A stretch of 64,000 bases of DNA from NCBI GenBank assembly GCA_905250125.1, contig CAJNOL010000087.1:220743-284742 (forward strand), written 5' to 3'. Source of the stretch: Rotaria sordida (Eukaryota; Rotifera; Eurotatoria; Philodinida; Philodinidae). The translations under genes were made by a program, and so were the position numbers. Below are positions 1-12,218 of the stretch, in pieces. A model generated the notes under the pieces. That model did not search any database and had not been told where the DNA came from. It saw only the letters and a list, made by a program, of their open reading frames with translations. Each line of letters starts with the position of its first letter. The stretch's first letter is position 1.

Positions 1-3000
1 AATTTACATTTGAAGAGGTTCGTTTTAAGGAATTATTTATTGTTGAATTTTGATATGGTATTTGTTGTTGATCTTGTAACCATCGTACTTGTGTTGCTGG
101 TCCATAACCACGTTCATTACGTGCTGCAATACGAAATATAATAGCTGGTTTACTACTTGAACTTATATCAAGATGTGCTTGAAGAAGTTGACCAGCATAG
201 ACAGAACATTCAGCTAATGCACCACCATAAACACGAACAAAAGCCATTTGTGATGCTTGTTGTTGATGTTGACGTGGTATTGTATTATCTGTTGTTGTAT
301 TTTTAACTGCCAAATAAACAGCATAACCAGTTATTAAACATGATGCATTTGATGGAGCATCCCAAGTTAAATGAGCACCACCATCAGATGTCTAAAATGA
401 GAAGGGTTATTGAATTTTTTTTTATATTAACGGATGATCGGAAAGTTTTTTCGGCAAGATGTTTGTCTGTTTTTGCATGTGTGAAAGCATTTCACAGACG
501 ACAAAAACTATAGGTTGCGACTAGAATTTAAATATCAGCTTAGAAATGTTGTGTCTGTTTTTATTCAAGAGTAGTGAGAAACTTTTTGAAAGGTCTAACA
601 AATTATTTTTAATAGTGAGCTGATCGATTTTTGTTTATTTCGAACATGCTACGTATTTCAGATACCTTCTTCCGATTTCCATGATTCTTTTTGCCTACAA
701 ATACTACATAGTAGTTTAATAAAAATCTTAAAAAGATATGGGTTCCTCTATTGAGATTTGACTAAGCTATCAAAGTTTTAATATGCCTGTTTTCTAGAGA
801 TATCAGATTTTCGGAAAACTCGTTTTCTTTTTTCGAATTTCTATCTGAAACTTTGTGTATATAGAGAGCTCAACTAGATTAGTTTCCATAAAAAATTTAT
901 AAGTTTTCAACAAAGTCTCATTGAAATATGAGACTTTCAAAAAAATGCATGTTGTATACACTACCCATGTGAAAGGGTTTATATCTATTGTGCTATCTCA
1001 TTTTGCACGGAACTCAATGCTCTACAGTAATGTTGAATAGAAGCTGTTCCAAGGCACAAACTAAGGATTGCACCAAAACCGAAATTTTACTTGGTACAGA
1101 CATAATTTCGGATCTTTTCATAAAATTTACTGATAGTTGTTCATTCTTATCTCAGAAGAAAAATCTGAATATGTAGTCGGAAATAGCACTCAATTCAATT
1201 TTCAACTAACTGTTTTTAGTGATCGAAAAATGAGAAAATATTTTGTTTTAAGACTCTCGCATTATAGATTATAACATTGAGCTTTTAATTACTTCAATTA
1301 AGACATCAGTCTTATCATGAACATGTTTTATAATAAACAAACGTTTAACATTGGTTTCGTAGCAACATGAAAGATTGAAATATTTTTAATTTACAGCTCA
1401 CAAGGAAATCTCTCCAGGTGTCAAATTGCTTTTCGGTCGAGACGATATTCATTTGATGTGTAATAGAAAAGCATAGAATGATTTGATTTTTCAGGCTTTC
1501 GTTCTCGAAATTTTACTGGATTTTTCATTTCCCTTAGATCATGCGGAAAACCGACTTTTAACTTCAAACTTTGTACCAAAAAAAGTCCTCAATGAGATTA
1601 GTTCATTGGACAAATTGTAATTTTTCTAGTATCTTTAAGTTTTATTTGTAAATCTCTATATCATACTTTAGTAATTTTAATATTTGATGGTGCTGGTGGT
1701 GCACCAGGCAAGCATGTTTTAAATGCTGCTGCTTCACTCCATGGTCCTTGTCCACATGAATTGACTGCTGCTATTCGTAATTTATAAATAACACCTGGTT
1801 CAAGATCAACTTTTTTAACTAAATTTTGAACTTGAAGTGAAGGAAGATCCTTTAAGAAAAAAAAAGAAATATAAAAATTGTGTTCTTTTTTGAAAAAGAA
1901 AAGGTCAACGGACATAGTTATTATTATTAATTTGTGATGGAACAACATAATAATGTCTAATATCAGCAGTTGTTGTTTTAAATGTTCCAACTAAATGCCA
2001 ACTATTATCATCTTCATTTTCTGTTGGTTTTAAATCATTTGTTGTTTCAATTTTTGTATTACCATTTGACATTGTTGTTTGAGAAATTTCATGATTATCT
2101 ATTTAAATAATTAATTTCATTCGACAAAAAAAGAAAAAGAAAAATTTGTAATTTACTTAATGATTGTTGAGAATCTGTATTCATTATAGTTGTTTGTTGT
2201 TGTGTTGGACTGGAAGAATTTTGTAAAACTGAAATCAAAAGATAATTATTTTGATTTTTCGAACTTTTTTTTCTTCTCTTGAACATACCAGATGAGGTTC
2301 CATTTTGTAGAGACTAAAAAGAAAAGATATTGGGAATACTACTTAGGACATATCAAAAGCAATGGCAGAGACACTTCCATATCGTATAGAAAAATTGAAG
2401 AAATTTTCGCTCTATATACGCTGATATTAAAAAAATAGTGCTCAATATTCCATCATTATTCAATTAGTATTATAATAATAAAATTTTGATAAGAACTGTT
2501 TTCTTATGACATGTGAAGATAATCATTAAGTATTTTAAATGAGTCTTGATAGAATCAAGTTGGAGGACCGTAGTTAAGATGCATCGAATTATATCTTATT
2601 GGTTTTTCTAATATGTTTTCTGAATGTGTTTTTTAATCAACTTTCTGCAGCAATACCAAAAAAATGGTTATTTATCAAAGGGAAAAAGCTACTTCAAATT
2701 TTTACATTTTAAGAAGTAGATTTGTTTTCAAAAGGAGTTCGTTGAAAACTCTGGAACAAAAAAACTGTAATTTACGACTTGATGCGTCTTCATCTTCACT
2801 TGTTAAACAGTGAAACCCATTATTCTCTAACTCAGTTTCATCAGAAGTTATTCAAAATGTATCTCATTATCTTTTTTTTTAAATGGCCTTTAACATTATT
2901 GTCACATGTCACAATAAGACAACTCTTATCAAAATTTTATTATTATGATGCTATAGTTGACGAATGATGAAATATACAACATTATTTTTACTATCAACGT

Positions 3001-6000
3001 ATATAGAGAGAGAACGTTTTCTCGACCTTTCTATACGGTATTGAAGTGCTTCCGCCACTCCTTTTGATATAGTCTAATGAGGAAAATCCTCCGATTGATA
3101 AATCGTTGTTGAGCCGAAACTATATGCATTATGTAGACCCACATGACCTATACGTACATTGAAAAGAGCTCTCGTTCTTAACTTATTGCTGCGAAGATAT
3201 TGGACTTTTACAATATTTTTTTAATGAATGCCGTAGTTCAGGATTTAGAGCCCATCGGATTTCAAATTTTCAGATCCGGACATGTCCGGATCCGGGACCT
3301 ACCCGACAGGCTCGATCCGAATTCCCGATCGTTTTTGAGGATATGAGGGGCTGACGTTTCTGCAGAAAGTATCTTCGTTCATGTTGCCGCCAGAAGTCGA
3401 ACAGAAGATGCTGAAATCATCGACTTTCTGTGATATTTTGTATGAAAGAAAATATCTTCATATAAATATCTGTCAACAGCAGAGCTTAAATCTCTCTTTC
3501 TGTCACAATTTTCCACAAGACGGTAAAAAGTTTTGCAGAAAGTTCGAGATTTTTGAGAGATGACAGCCCCCCACCGTGCACTCTCTAATCGGTAACTTTA
3601 CGGTGGTTCCTCTGAGGAACATCAGAAAAACTAATTTTCGAACTTCGAATTAAAATTTTGCATACAGACAGATTTGAATGAGAATAGTTTTTATGAATGT
3701 TTCAGATCTTGTCGCTATTCATATCCTAACATACAACTATGCTAATAGTATGTCTTTTGCATCACTCACATAAATCGGCAGATTTGATGCTCGTATTTTA
3801 GGATAGGATCAAATCAAGATGCTTGAAACCTTCACAATAAACTATTCTCGTAAAGCTCTGTCTCAATATAATGTTTCAAGTCGAAAAATCAGTTCTTCTA
3901 GACTACAGCATTCATCTAAAAAGTGTGACATCTCCGCAGCAATAATCTAAAAGTATTAACTCTTTTTTTGAATATTCATAACTCATTTGAGCCTACATAA
4001 TGCATATAGTCTCGACTTAAAAAGTGATTTATCAATTAGAGGACTTTCTCTAATAAATATATCGTCTATTAGAAAAAACCTTACCTGATCATCAATAGTA
4101 CCATCAATTTGTGGAATAAATTTATAATGATTTTTTATAGAAATTTGTTTTTGTAATATCTCTAATATACCATCAACAGTTGTTATTCTATTAATATTTT
4201 GAGAAGAAATTTCTATTGAATTACATCCATCAAGTTGTGGCATTGTATTATCATTTGTTGATGTTTGTTGAGAATGATTAATATTAATAGAATTCGATGG
4301 ATCAATATTTGTCATTGATAAGGTAAGTTTTGATGTTTGTCCTTGATTATTATTTAATGTATTTTGATTAAGAACTAAAACTTGTTGTTGTGTTTGAGGT
4401 GAAATTGTTTTTTGTTGTGTATTAGTTGTTAATAAAATTGGTTGTTGCAGTCGATTTGATGCTGTTATAGCTTTAATAACTAATGGTTGTTGTTGTTTAT
4501 TTGTATTGAATTGTATAAATTGTTGTTGTCCTGTTGTTGATCGAATAGTTGATGTTGTTGGTGACATTAATCGAACAATTGTTGTCGGTTGTGTTGTTGA
4601 AGTACGTACAACAGGTGTTAATTGTTGAAAACGAACACCAGCTGGCATTACAGTAAGAAGTTGTGGTTGTGTTGATGTTGTTGTTGTTTTTTGATGAAAA
4701 ATTATTGGACGAACAGTTGAATTTGCAGAGGCATTAACAAATTGAATATTTGATGACATTGTTGGACGAATAGCTAAAAGAAAAACAAAACCAAACAAAA
4801 TTTTATAGTTTTGTTTCTTTTTTCGAAGTTTACTTTGTGTAGGATGAGAAGAAATATTTGATGATGTTGGTTTTTGAAAGAGTAATGTTGGATTTGTTGT
4901 ACTGTTCGAAGACTAAAATAAGAGCAAATAAATTTTGACAAAAAAAAAATCCACAATAAAGAAATTCTAATTTACTTGTGATACAGTTGATAATGTTTGT
5001 GAATTAATTGTATTCATAGGTGAAGAAAGTGATGTTTGTGATGATGATAAATGAGATAATGAAAGTAAATCTGATGTGGATTTATTTAAAAGTGTTGATG
5101 GTGAAAGACGTTGATCAACATTTGTATCTGTATTCGCGTTTCAAATTTATAAACAATTTTTTTTTTGCATAGAAATTTTATTTACCAGTGTCACTTATTG
5201 CAGAAACGGATGCACTTGCTGGTTGTTGTTCTAGATTTAAAAAAAAAGAAAATCATGAAGAAAAATATATTTATCTTATTTAATTAAATTTACCATTTGA
5301 AAATGTTGGAATTAATGATGCTAGGACTAATTATAAAATAAAATTGAATACATTTATATATATAGTTTTAAAATTTATTTAACCTGATTGTGGACTTTTC
5401 GAAGCAAATAATGAAGCAGATATGGATTGTAATGGTATAGATGAAGGATTTATAGGTGTTTGAGATGTTATTGAAGGCGCTGGATGTGATTGTTCAATGG
5501 GTGCTTCAAAACGTTGAATTTGTAAAATATAAGAATCAGCTATTTAATAAAACAAAATTTTATTAACAAAAAAATAACAACAATCTTTTGAATAGATTTA
5601 CCCGTTGGGACTGGATTCCATGATATTTCTAAATTTCCAATACCTGCTTTAAGTAATTGGACTTTTTCTGGTTCACCTGGACATGCTGTTTCCAAACACC
5701 ATAAATCTTTACAACAAACCTATTCAAATAAAAATATTCTCCTATGAGATAACCGAAAGAATTGATTTTTTTTTTTAAATGTACTTGATTATTCCAAGCT
5801 TTTCGATAACCATCTCTTCCACTCCATATATACATTCCTGTATTAACAGCAACAGCACAATGACCAGCACGTGCTCGTGGAATATTATCATCGAGACATT
5901 CTTGTCCAAGAAGTTCCCATGTATTTGTTTCTAGACAAAGAATTTATATTTACGAGAGAAGCTCTCGAGCTGATAAATCACTTTTGAGTCGAGACTATAT

Positions 6001-9000
6001 GTATTATATAGATCCAAACGAGTTATGAATATCCTGAAAGAAGTTTGTTCCCTGAGTTGATTGCTGTGGTGATGCTATACTTTTTAAATGAATGCCGTCG
6101 TAATAGAAAAATTGATTTTTGATTTGAAAATTTATATAGAGAGAGACATCTTGATGAGAATAGTTTATTGTGAAAGTTTCAAGCCTTTTCATTGTGCTCC
6201 TATCCTGAAATAAGAAAATCAAGTTTGCAGGTGTATACGACCGATGTAAAAGACATGCTTTTATCGTAGTTGTATCTTAGAATAAGAACAAAAAAATGAT
6301 CTGAACCTTTTACAAGAAACTATTCCTGTTAAGACCTGTCCCTACGCAAACTTTCACGTCGAAATTTGACAATAAGTTTTCCTGAGGAGACTGACGGCAT
6401 TCATTTAAAAGTATAGTATCTTCGTAGCAATAAGCCAAGGGAACGAACTCTTTTCAGAATATTCATAATTTATTTGGATCTAGATAATATGTGTAGTTTT
6501 GACTCAAAAGTGATTTATCATTTGGAAAATTTTCCTCGTTAGAACATACCAAAAGTAATAGTTTTGGCAGATAAAAACGCACAAGAAATAATCAATCAAC
6601 TTTTTTTTCTGGCAAGTTTATGAGCTAGTAGCTATGCTTAATTACATATAATTGATTTGTTGATTAGAAAACTTCATCATAGCGATTAGCAACTATTTCA
6701 ATAAATCAAATGTTTTTGGACATGGCTAACTAAAGAAATACAACAAATATGTGAAGTCATAGTAGATGACAAACTTTGGATATGACATACATCAATCAGT
6801 TTAGACTCTTCAAACAATCTCTTTTAGCTACAGTTTGGCGCAGTAGTTTAGCCTCAAAACAGTGTTTCGTATCTTTTCCAACAACTAAGCAAATACTTAA
6901 TTCCCTAAAACTACTTATTAATCGAATGAAAAGATAAAGATCATCGGCTAACGCTCAAAATATAGAGATTATGTACTATGTATTTGTCAAGTGCTCGATC
7001 TAATTGATAAACTTCATCAATCAAACGACTCTTTATCACAACATGGAGTGTCTTAACCATGATGATAAATATTTTAATCGGAAATACTTTTAACAAATTG
7101 ATTATGCGTAATTAAGCATGATTACCAGATCAAATACTTGATTAACTGTTTCCTGTAGGATTTTCTTTTCTAAAATCACTATTTTTGTTTTGCCTTAAAG
7201 TAATTTATTCCAATGTTTCTTTCTTTTTTAACTACCTAAATTTAATGAAGCTAATGTATTTGTACATCTCCATTCTTTTTCATTGACATATTGTTCATTT
7301 CTATCTGAAGAAACCAACGGCACCCAACCACCAAATACAAACATACTAAAAAAAAATTCTAATAAAAAGAAAAAAAAACACAAAATAAAAGTAAAAGACT
7401 AACCGATGACCAAGAACAACAGACGAATGAAGACTACGTGGTTGTGGTGCTAAACCAGACGCAGTGATTTGTGTCCATTGTGATAAATCTTTTTTTTTTA
7501 CAAAAGATTCATATTCTTTTTTTTAAAATTTTAAATCACAAAAAACGATCTCCTACCTAGATAATAACTCCAAATATCTCCTAATCTATGACCATTCATT
7601 CCACCATAGATAATTAATTTTGATCGATTTTCAATTTGTGCACGATATGAAACACATGAATGAGATTCACGTTCAATTGGTTGCATACTACGAATAATTG
7701 GTTGTTCCCATGAATAATTATTACTTTTATATTCCAGTGTATATAGATCATTTAAATATCTAAAAATTTATATTTTTTATAACAATATCATCTTTTTGTT
7801 ATTTCATTGAATTTTTTACCTGGGTACATTTTGTTTAGGATCTTTACTATCATTAGCTAAACCACCGAAAAGATAATATTTTCCATCAACATATGTCAAT
7901 GTATGTCCTAAAAACAATATGAATGATAAATACAAGATGTTCCAAAGGTCCAAACGAAAAATAAAAACCGTGAAAAGCTCTTCAACAGTTCAAAGAATTT
8001 AAATACTTTATTTTACAGTTAGATCACATATACATTAAAGCTTTATTCAATATATTTTAGATAAAATGTCTGCAGCTTAAAGTTTTAATCGATGGATCGT
8101 CCGTCGAAGAGAAACGTTAAGTTTGTCGGGAAAAGGCTAAGCGAGAAACTTCAAGATTTGGAATTTAGCAATCAGGTGATGGATAAATTACTCTTTTTTT
8201 TTTCGCGCTATATGAAGGAATATCACATATTCATTTTTGAGAAATCTAACAGATATAAACGACTATATTCCTGGAGATTTGTAAAAAAAAAACACGTAAG
8301 TACTAGTTACAACTCTGCTGCACCTAAAGAAGTCAGAATTAAAATAAAGGGCGGTCCAAAAGTTTCAAGTGCTCTCTGTAGATTGATGTTATTGATACAA
8401 AACACACATGTAGACAGTTGACTGAAATATATGATTTTGTAGAGAAAGATTAAAGCTATAATCTGAAATGACTAAGTCTTTATATCTTACATTTTTCGGT
8501 AAAAATAAAAATATTAATTTCTAAATATTGTTACATAGTTCGATAGAGTTTGACAAATTAATAAAAATCTCTCCCACATGCTGCACGCGATAGAACACTT
8601 AACTTTCAATAATATTAGCTGATCGATTGATAATTGATGTTTCGAGATGTAATGCCACATACTGAAACTCAAAATAACTTTCTCAAGCTACATGCAATTC
8701 TTATTAATCTTTCTGGTTTTCTTCAAGTGTTCTATTGGAACAAAGATAAGAATCTTTGTGATATTTATTTTCTCATAGACCTTGTCAAATTCTATTGAAC
8801 CATATAAAAATCTTTAGAAAATAATATTTTGCTTCAGACATTATACAAGCATATTTTATTTTTTCAAAAAATTATAAGATATAAAATGTTTAGTCATGAT
8901 CAATAAAGCAACCATAACTTTCTATGATGTCAATGGAATTCGAACTATTTTCTTTTCATATTATAACTTTATCTTTTTCTATAAAACTGTATCTGTTTAG

Positions 9001-10064
9001 TTTCACTCATGATCAAATAGGAATAAGCTAGTATTGTAAAAAACGATAACTACAAATTGAATTTGAAGAAAAATTCGCCAACTAAACAGTACATTAGCAA
9101 TACATTCCAGCAATTTTGTGAAACTAATACTATCGAAAACCGATGACCGTAGAGTAATTACTGAAAAAATAATGACGCTTATAAAAATGAACCAGGACCA
9201 AGTCTTCAGTCTGTGTAACTCTTTGTAGAAACAAATTGTATTTTGTATAACTTTAATAAGAGATATTTCGTCATAATCCGGTATGCTGTTGTTTGTGGTA
9301 ATGAGTAAGCTTATGCAATAGATCAAATACTTGATCATAATTTATTTTCACCAGCATTGACTTTTTCTTCTACATTTACTCTACAATCTTCCACAACATG
9401 ATCGTACCAATTTCACAAAATTTCTGAAATGTGGTTCTAATACAAGATTCAATTGGCGTCTTTTTGACGAATTCGATTTGTAACTTTCGTTTTACGATAA
9501 GAGTTGACTCGAATTTAGCCATCAATAAAACTATTTAAATCTCTTGAGAATTACTGAGGAGCTTATTTCAGTTTTATTCAAATTTTTGAAACACTCTGTA
9601 AATATAAAAATTTTACCAAGTCGTGCACATGGTAATGAGGATGTTCTTGGTGGTCGTGCTTTTATTTTTTTCCATTGCCATGTTATTGGATTAAGTTCCC
9701 AAAGATCTGCTGAATATTTTCCATATTCAATCATACCACCGAAAACAAGAATTCTTGCACCATCTGTAGCAAAACCAAATGCAGCACAACCTGTTGGTAT
9801 ATCACCTTTTGTTAATGGTTGAAACCATTGATTTGTAGCTTAAAGAAAATTTTTTAAAAAAATCATTCCAATATTTTTTTTTTCGTTTTTAATTCCTTTC
9901 AATTTACCACAATTAAAAACATTAAGATCTTCAACAATACCATCATTACCTCCACCGAATATAATAATTAAATCTTTGACAGCTACTGCTCGATGTCCAT
10001 GACGTGGTTTTGGATTTGAACCGATTGTTGTATCAAGGCGTTTCCATTGAACTTTTGTTGTCAT
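1..10064 (-). CDS. HCFC1: Host cell factor 1-like (HCF-1), 3' end cut by window edge
   Basis: Nuclear scaffold protein that tethers chromatin modifiers to transcription factors. Exons (minus): 9908-10064, 9617-9838, 7820-7907, 7557-7759, 7404-7488, 7236-7345, 5785-5930, 5602-5719, 5384-5539, 5294-5326, 5186-5230, 4976-5127, 4834-4912, 4085-4773, 2289-2313, 2157-2228, 1914-2098, 1667-1849, 1-391; phases agree throughout. Residues 1 to about 340 form the kelch propeller ([46 protein letters not shown]). Fibronectin III follows at about 340-430, then a Gln/Thr/Asn-rich linker (430-800), then the C-terminal fibronectin III pair (INNNNY onward; [10 protein letters not shown] near the edge), all closely resembling human HCF-1. 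The linker lacks vertebrate HCF-pro repeats but has two Taspase1-like sites (QLDG 711-714, QIDGTIDD 753-760). About 1,047 residues are visible, far shorter than the roughly 2,035 of human HCF-1. ATG at 10064 is chosen because the kelch domain begins at once. Exon 17 uses an unusual GTCCGT donor. Confidence 0.93.
3078..4050. mobile_element. Palindromic element family A, copy 1 (intron 14 of HCF gene)
   Basis: The ends are inverted copies: GATTGATAAATCG... at the left and the reverse complement of TGATTTATCAATT at the right, continuing as pairing arms through TATATGCATTATGTAGA. TAA flanks both sides (3075-3077 and 4051-4053), consistent with a 3-bp TWA target duplication. The left arm is interrupted at about 3237-3602 by unrelated, more GC-rich sequence. 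Confidence 0.8.
3237..3602. repeat. Insertion inside family A copy 1
   Basis: This block has no counterpart in the other family A copies or in the opposite arm. It is richer in G+C than its surroundings and includes GATCCGGACATGTCCGGATC, a perfect palindrome. Borders are approximate; no duplication was identified. Confidence 0.5.
5953..6538. mobile_element. Palindromic element family A, copy 2 (intron 6 of HCF gene)
   Basis: About 586 bp that folds back on itself along nearly its whole length. The left arm has GATAAATCACTTTTGAGTC and the right arm reads as its reverse complement near 6500-6524. TTA flanks both ends (5950-5952 and 6539-6541). No protein is encoded. Its left edge lies about 20 bp from the 3' splice site of exon 7. 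Confidence 0.85.
6575..7180. repeat. Inverted repeat in intron 6 of the HCF gene
   Basis: ATGCTTAATTACATATAATT at about 6634 pairs with AATTGATTATGCGTAATTAA at about 7096. The neighbouring arms are weaker. It follows family A copy 2 in the same intron. Borders are approximate. Confidence 0.6.
8495..8860. repeat. Inverted repeat in intron 2 of the HCF gene
   Basis: TTCGATAGAGTTTGACAAATT near 8538 pairs with CTTGTCAAATTCTATTGAA near 8782; TAGAACACTT at about 8591 pairs with AAGTGTTCTA at about 8724. Nothing coding was recognised in it. Confidence 0.6.
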
Positions 10065-10965
10065 CACATCGATATTAATTTAATTGATTCGATTCACCGA
10101 AAAAATTAACACACAAATAATAAATGAATAATGAATAGAAGATAGAAATACAGAAAGATAGTCACCAACTAGCAACCATTATTATAATCATAATTAAATT
10201 GATGCCTTTATCAATCAATAATTTTTTGACATTTGAAAAATATTTAATAGATAAAATATGATTTTCCTATTAGGATTTTTGACAATAAAGTAATTTAAAA
10301 TATAATGAAAATAAGATGAAATTTTTCTGTTCTAATTCAGTTATGCATTGTATTAAACCAATCAGATTTTTTTTTCCCGTCTAATTGAGGAAATTCTATA
10401 GTAACAGTAAATGAAAATGGATGATTTGTCAAGAAAGAGAACACATTGAAAAACATACGAATAGATGAAGATTTTTTTTTTGTTTTCGTTATTGTATTCG
10501 AAAAGATCGTCCTATGATTGTATGTTATTTTAATTTCAAATTCAAATTTGAATGTAAATCAAAAGAATAGATGTATATTTAATTCTAAACTTAGGATAAA
10601 AAATATGATTCTAACGAAAAGTTTCTATGAAAATGATTGAAAAAATTCAGAGAAGATTTAATTATAATAATTTTCTGAGCGTTTAATTAAACTAGTTAAT
10701 TGAGATTAGTTTTTAATTATTCCAATATTGTTAAACAAATCTTATGTTTCAAAATCAATTATTGTAATAACTGTGTTCACCTTATTACAGGTATATCCCG
10801 AGGTCACGAGGACTTGGAGCATCAATCCTTGTTATGGGATTAGTAAACAAAAAAACCCGAAGAACATCGTTCAATTTCGTCGAGAAAAAAAATGAAAATT
10901 TCCCAAGATTGAAGAGAGGGCCACTCCCTCGTTCGGAACATAGATTCTTTTCGAATATCCATGCA

Positions 10966-11652
10966 CAGTGAATTTCAATATTACTAGTCAAGATTTATTT
11001 TCAATTTTTTTCTGCTGCTATGAACGCTAAGAAGAATCCAAATAGTGATTTGAGTAGAAGGTTTTATTTCCAAGAAGAATTTTTGATGGTAAAAATGGTT
11101 GCTAGGTTGCTGAGGATAAGGTTTCTGAAAAACCAAAATCTGAATTTTTCAGCTCTTAGAGTTTGTCATCATAATTCTGTTCGAATTGCCCAAAATTATA
11201 CAGCAAACAGTTCTGTATAAAATAAGACGTCTTCCAGCTCTCAACGACGTTTTTTAATCAAGATACATAAACTTTACGGAAGGTACAAAATGGTGTTTCC
11301 ATGTGAAATAACAGAAAATAGGACCTTTATGCCTTTCATAGGGTTGATGTATCTTGATCAAAAGACACGGTAGATAACTGGGAGACACGTAATTTTGTAG
11401 AGAATTGTTTACTCTATCATTCTAGGTAATTCAAAAAGAATTATTAACAAATTCTAGCAGTTGAAAAACTAAGATTCTGGCCGCTCAGAAATCTTATCCT
11501 CAAGAAACTAATTAGCAATCATTGTTATCATGAAAAAATCCTTGTTAGAAATAAAAATCTCTACTCAAAACATTATTTGCATTGTTCTTAGCGTTTACGA
11601 TAACGAAAAAACATTGAAAATACATCTGGTCGAATAATATTGGGAATCCCTG
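10966..11652. mobile_element. Long palindromic element next to the mariner-like MITE
   Basis: The two halves pair around about 11305. AACGCTAAGAAGAATCC (about 11030) pairs with the region near 11590, and AATCAAGATACATAAAC (11257) with the region near 11355. The outer ends read CAGTGAATTTC and GGGAATCCCTG. The right end stops 4 bp before the next element. Confidence 0.7.
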
Positions 11653-11656
11653 TATA

Positions 11657-12113
11657 TGCAGCGTGACTTAAAAGTAAGAGAACAGCATTTTTTCGATTTC
11701 TTATTTGTACATAGTCCGATAGGTCTCACATTTACATCAAATATACTAGATGATGGTAGTCAAAATATAGGATATAATCAGTTCTTGGGTGCAGTAATTT
11801 ATTCAAAAGTGTACAAATAAATCTCACTGCTTATTTCGATCTGTGAAATAAATCCGATTTAGCTGTATTTTGTACTGATTTAGCTTACAAGAAGTCAGTA
11901 GAGATTAAATGGGATTCATTTCACAGATTGAGAAAAGTAATAAGATTTATTTGTACGGTTTTGAACAAATTATTGCACTCAAAGACTGATCATATGCTAT
12001 ATTTTTGACTAGTATCACCTAGTATATGTGGTATAGATATGAATTCTAACTGATCATGTACAAAGAACAAATCGAAAAATTTTTTTATTCCTTTACTCTT
12101 GGGTCACCCTGCA
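11657..12113. mobile_element. Mariner-like palindromic MITE
   Basis: A 457-bp element. The left end TGCAGCGTGACTTAAAAGTA and the right end, reverse-complemented as TGCAGGGTGACCCAAGAGTA, form terminal inverted repeats that continue inward almost to the centre. TA flanks each side (11655-11656, 12114-12115). The GGGTGACCCAA-type end and TA target resemble Tc1/mariner elements. It lies about 100 bp upstream of the CH-ankyrin gene. Confidence 0.8.
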
Positions 12114-12218
12114 TAACAAATCAATGTAATTGAAAATGATCATTGAAAAATAAATGCAAAATAAAGTTACTTTTCTTATAAGTTTTCTTAGAATCTACAA
12201 TCAAAATATTGTATAGAA

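Larger units (their letters stand above)
10065..12218. other. Divergent intergenic region between HCF and CH-ankyrin genes
   Basis: The HCF gene starts on the left and the CH-ankyrin gene on the right, so both promoters must lie here. The part 10065-10965 shows no gene or clear repeat; the rest is filled by two palindromic elements. TTTTCTTAG at 12182-12190 could be an acceptor for a leader of the right-hand gene. Confidence 0.6.
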
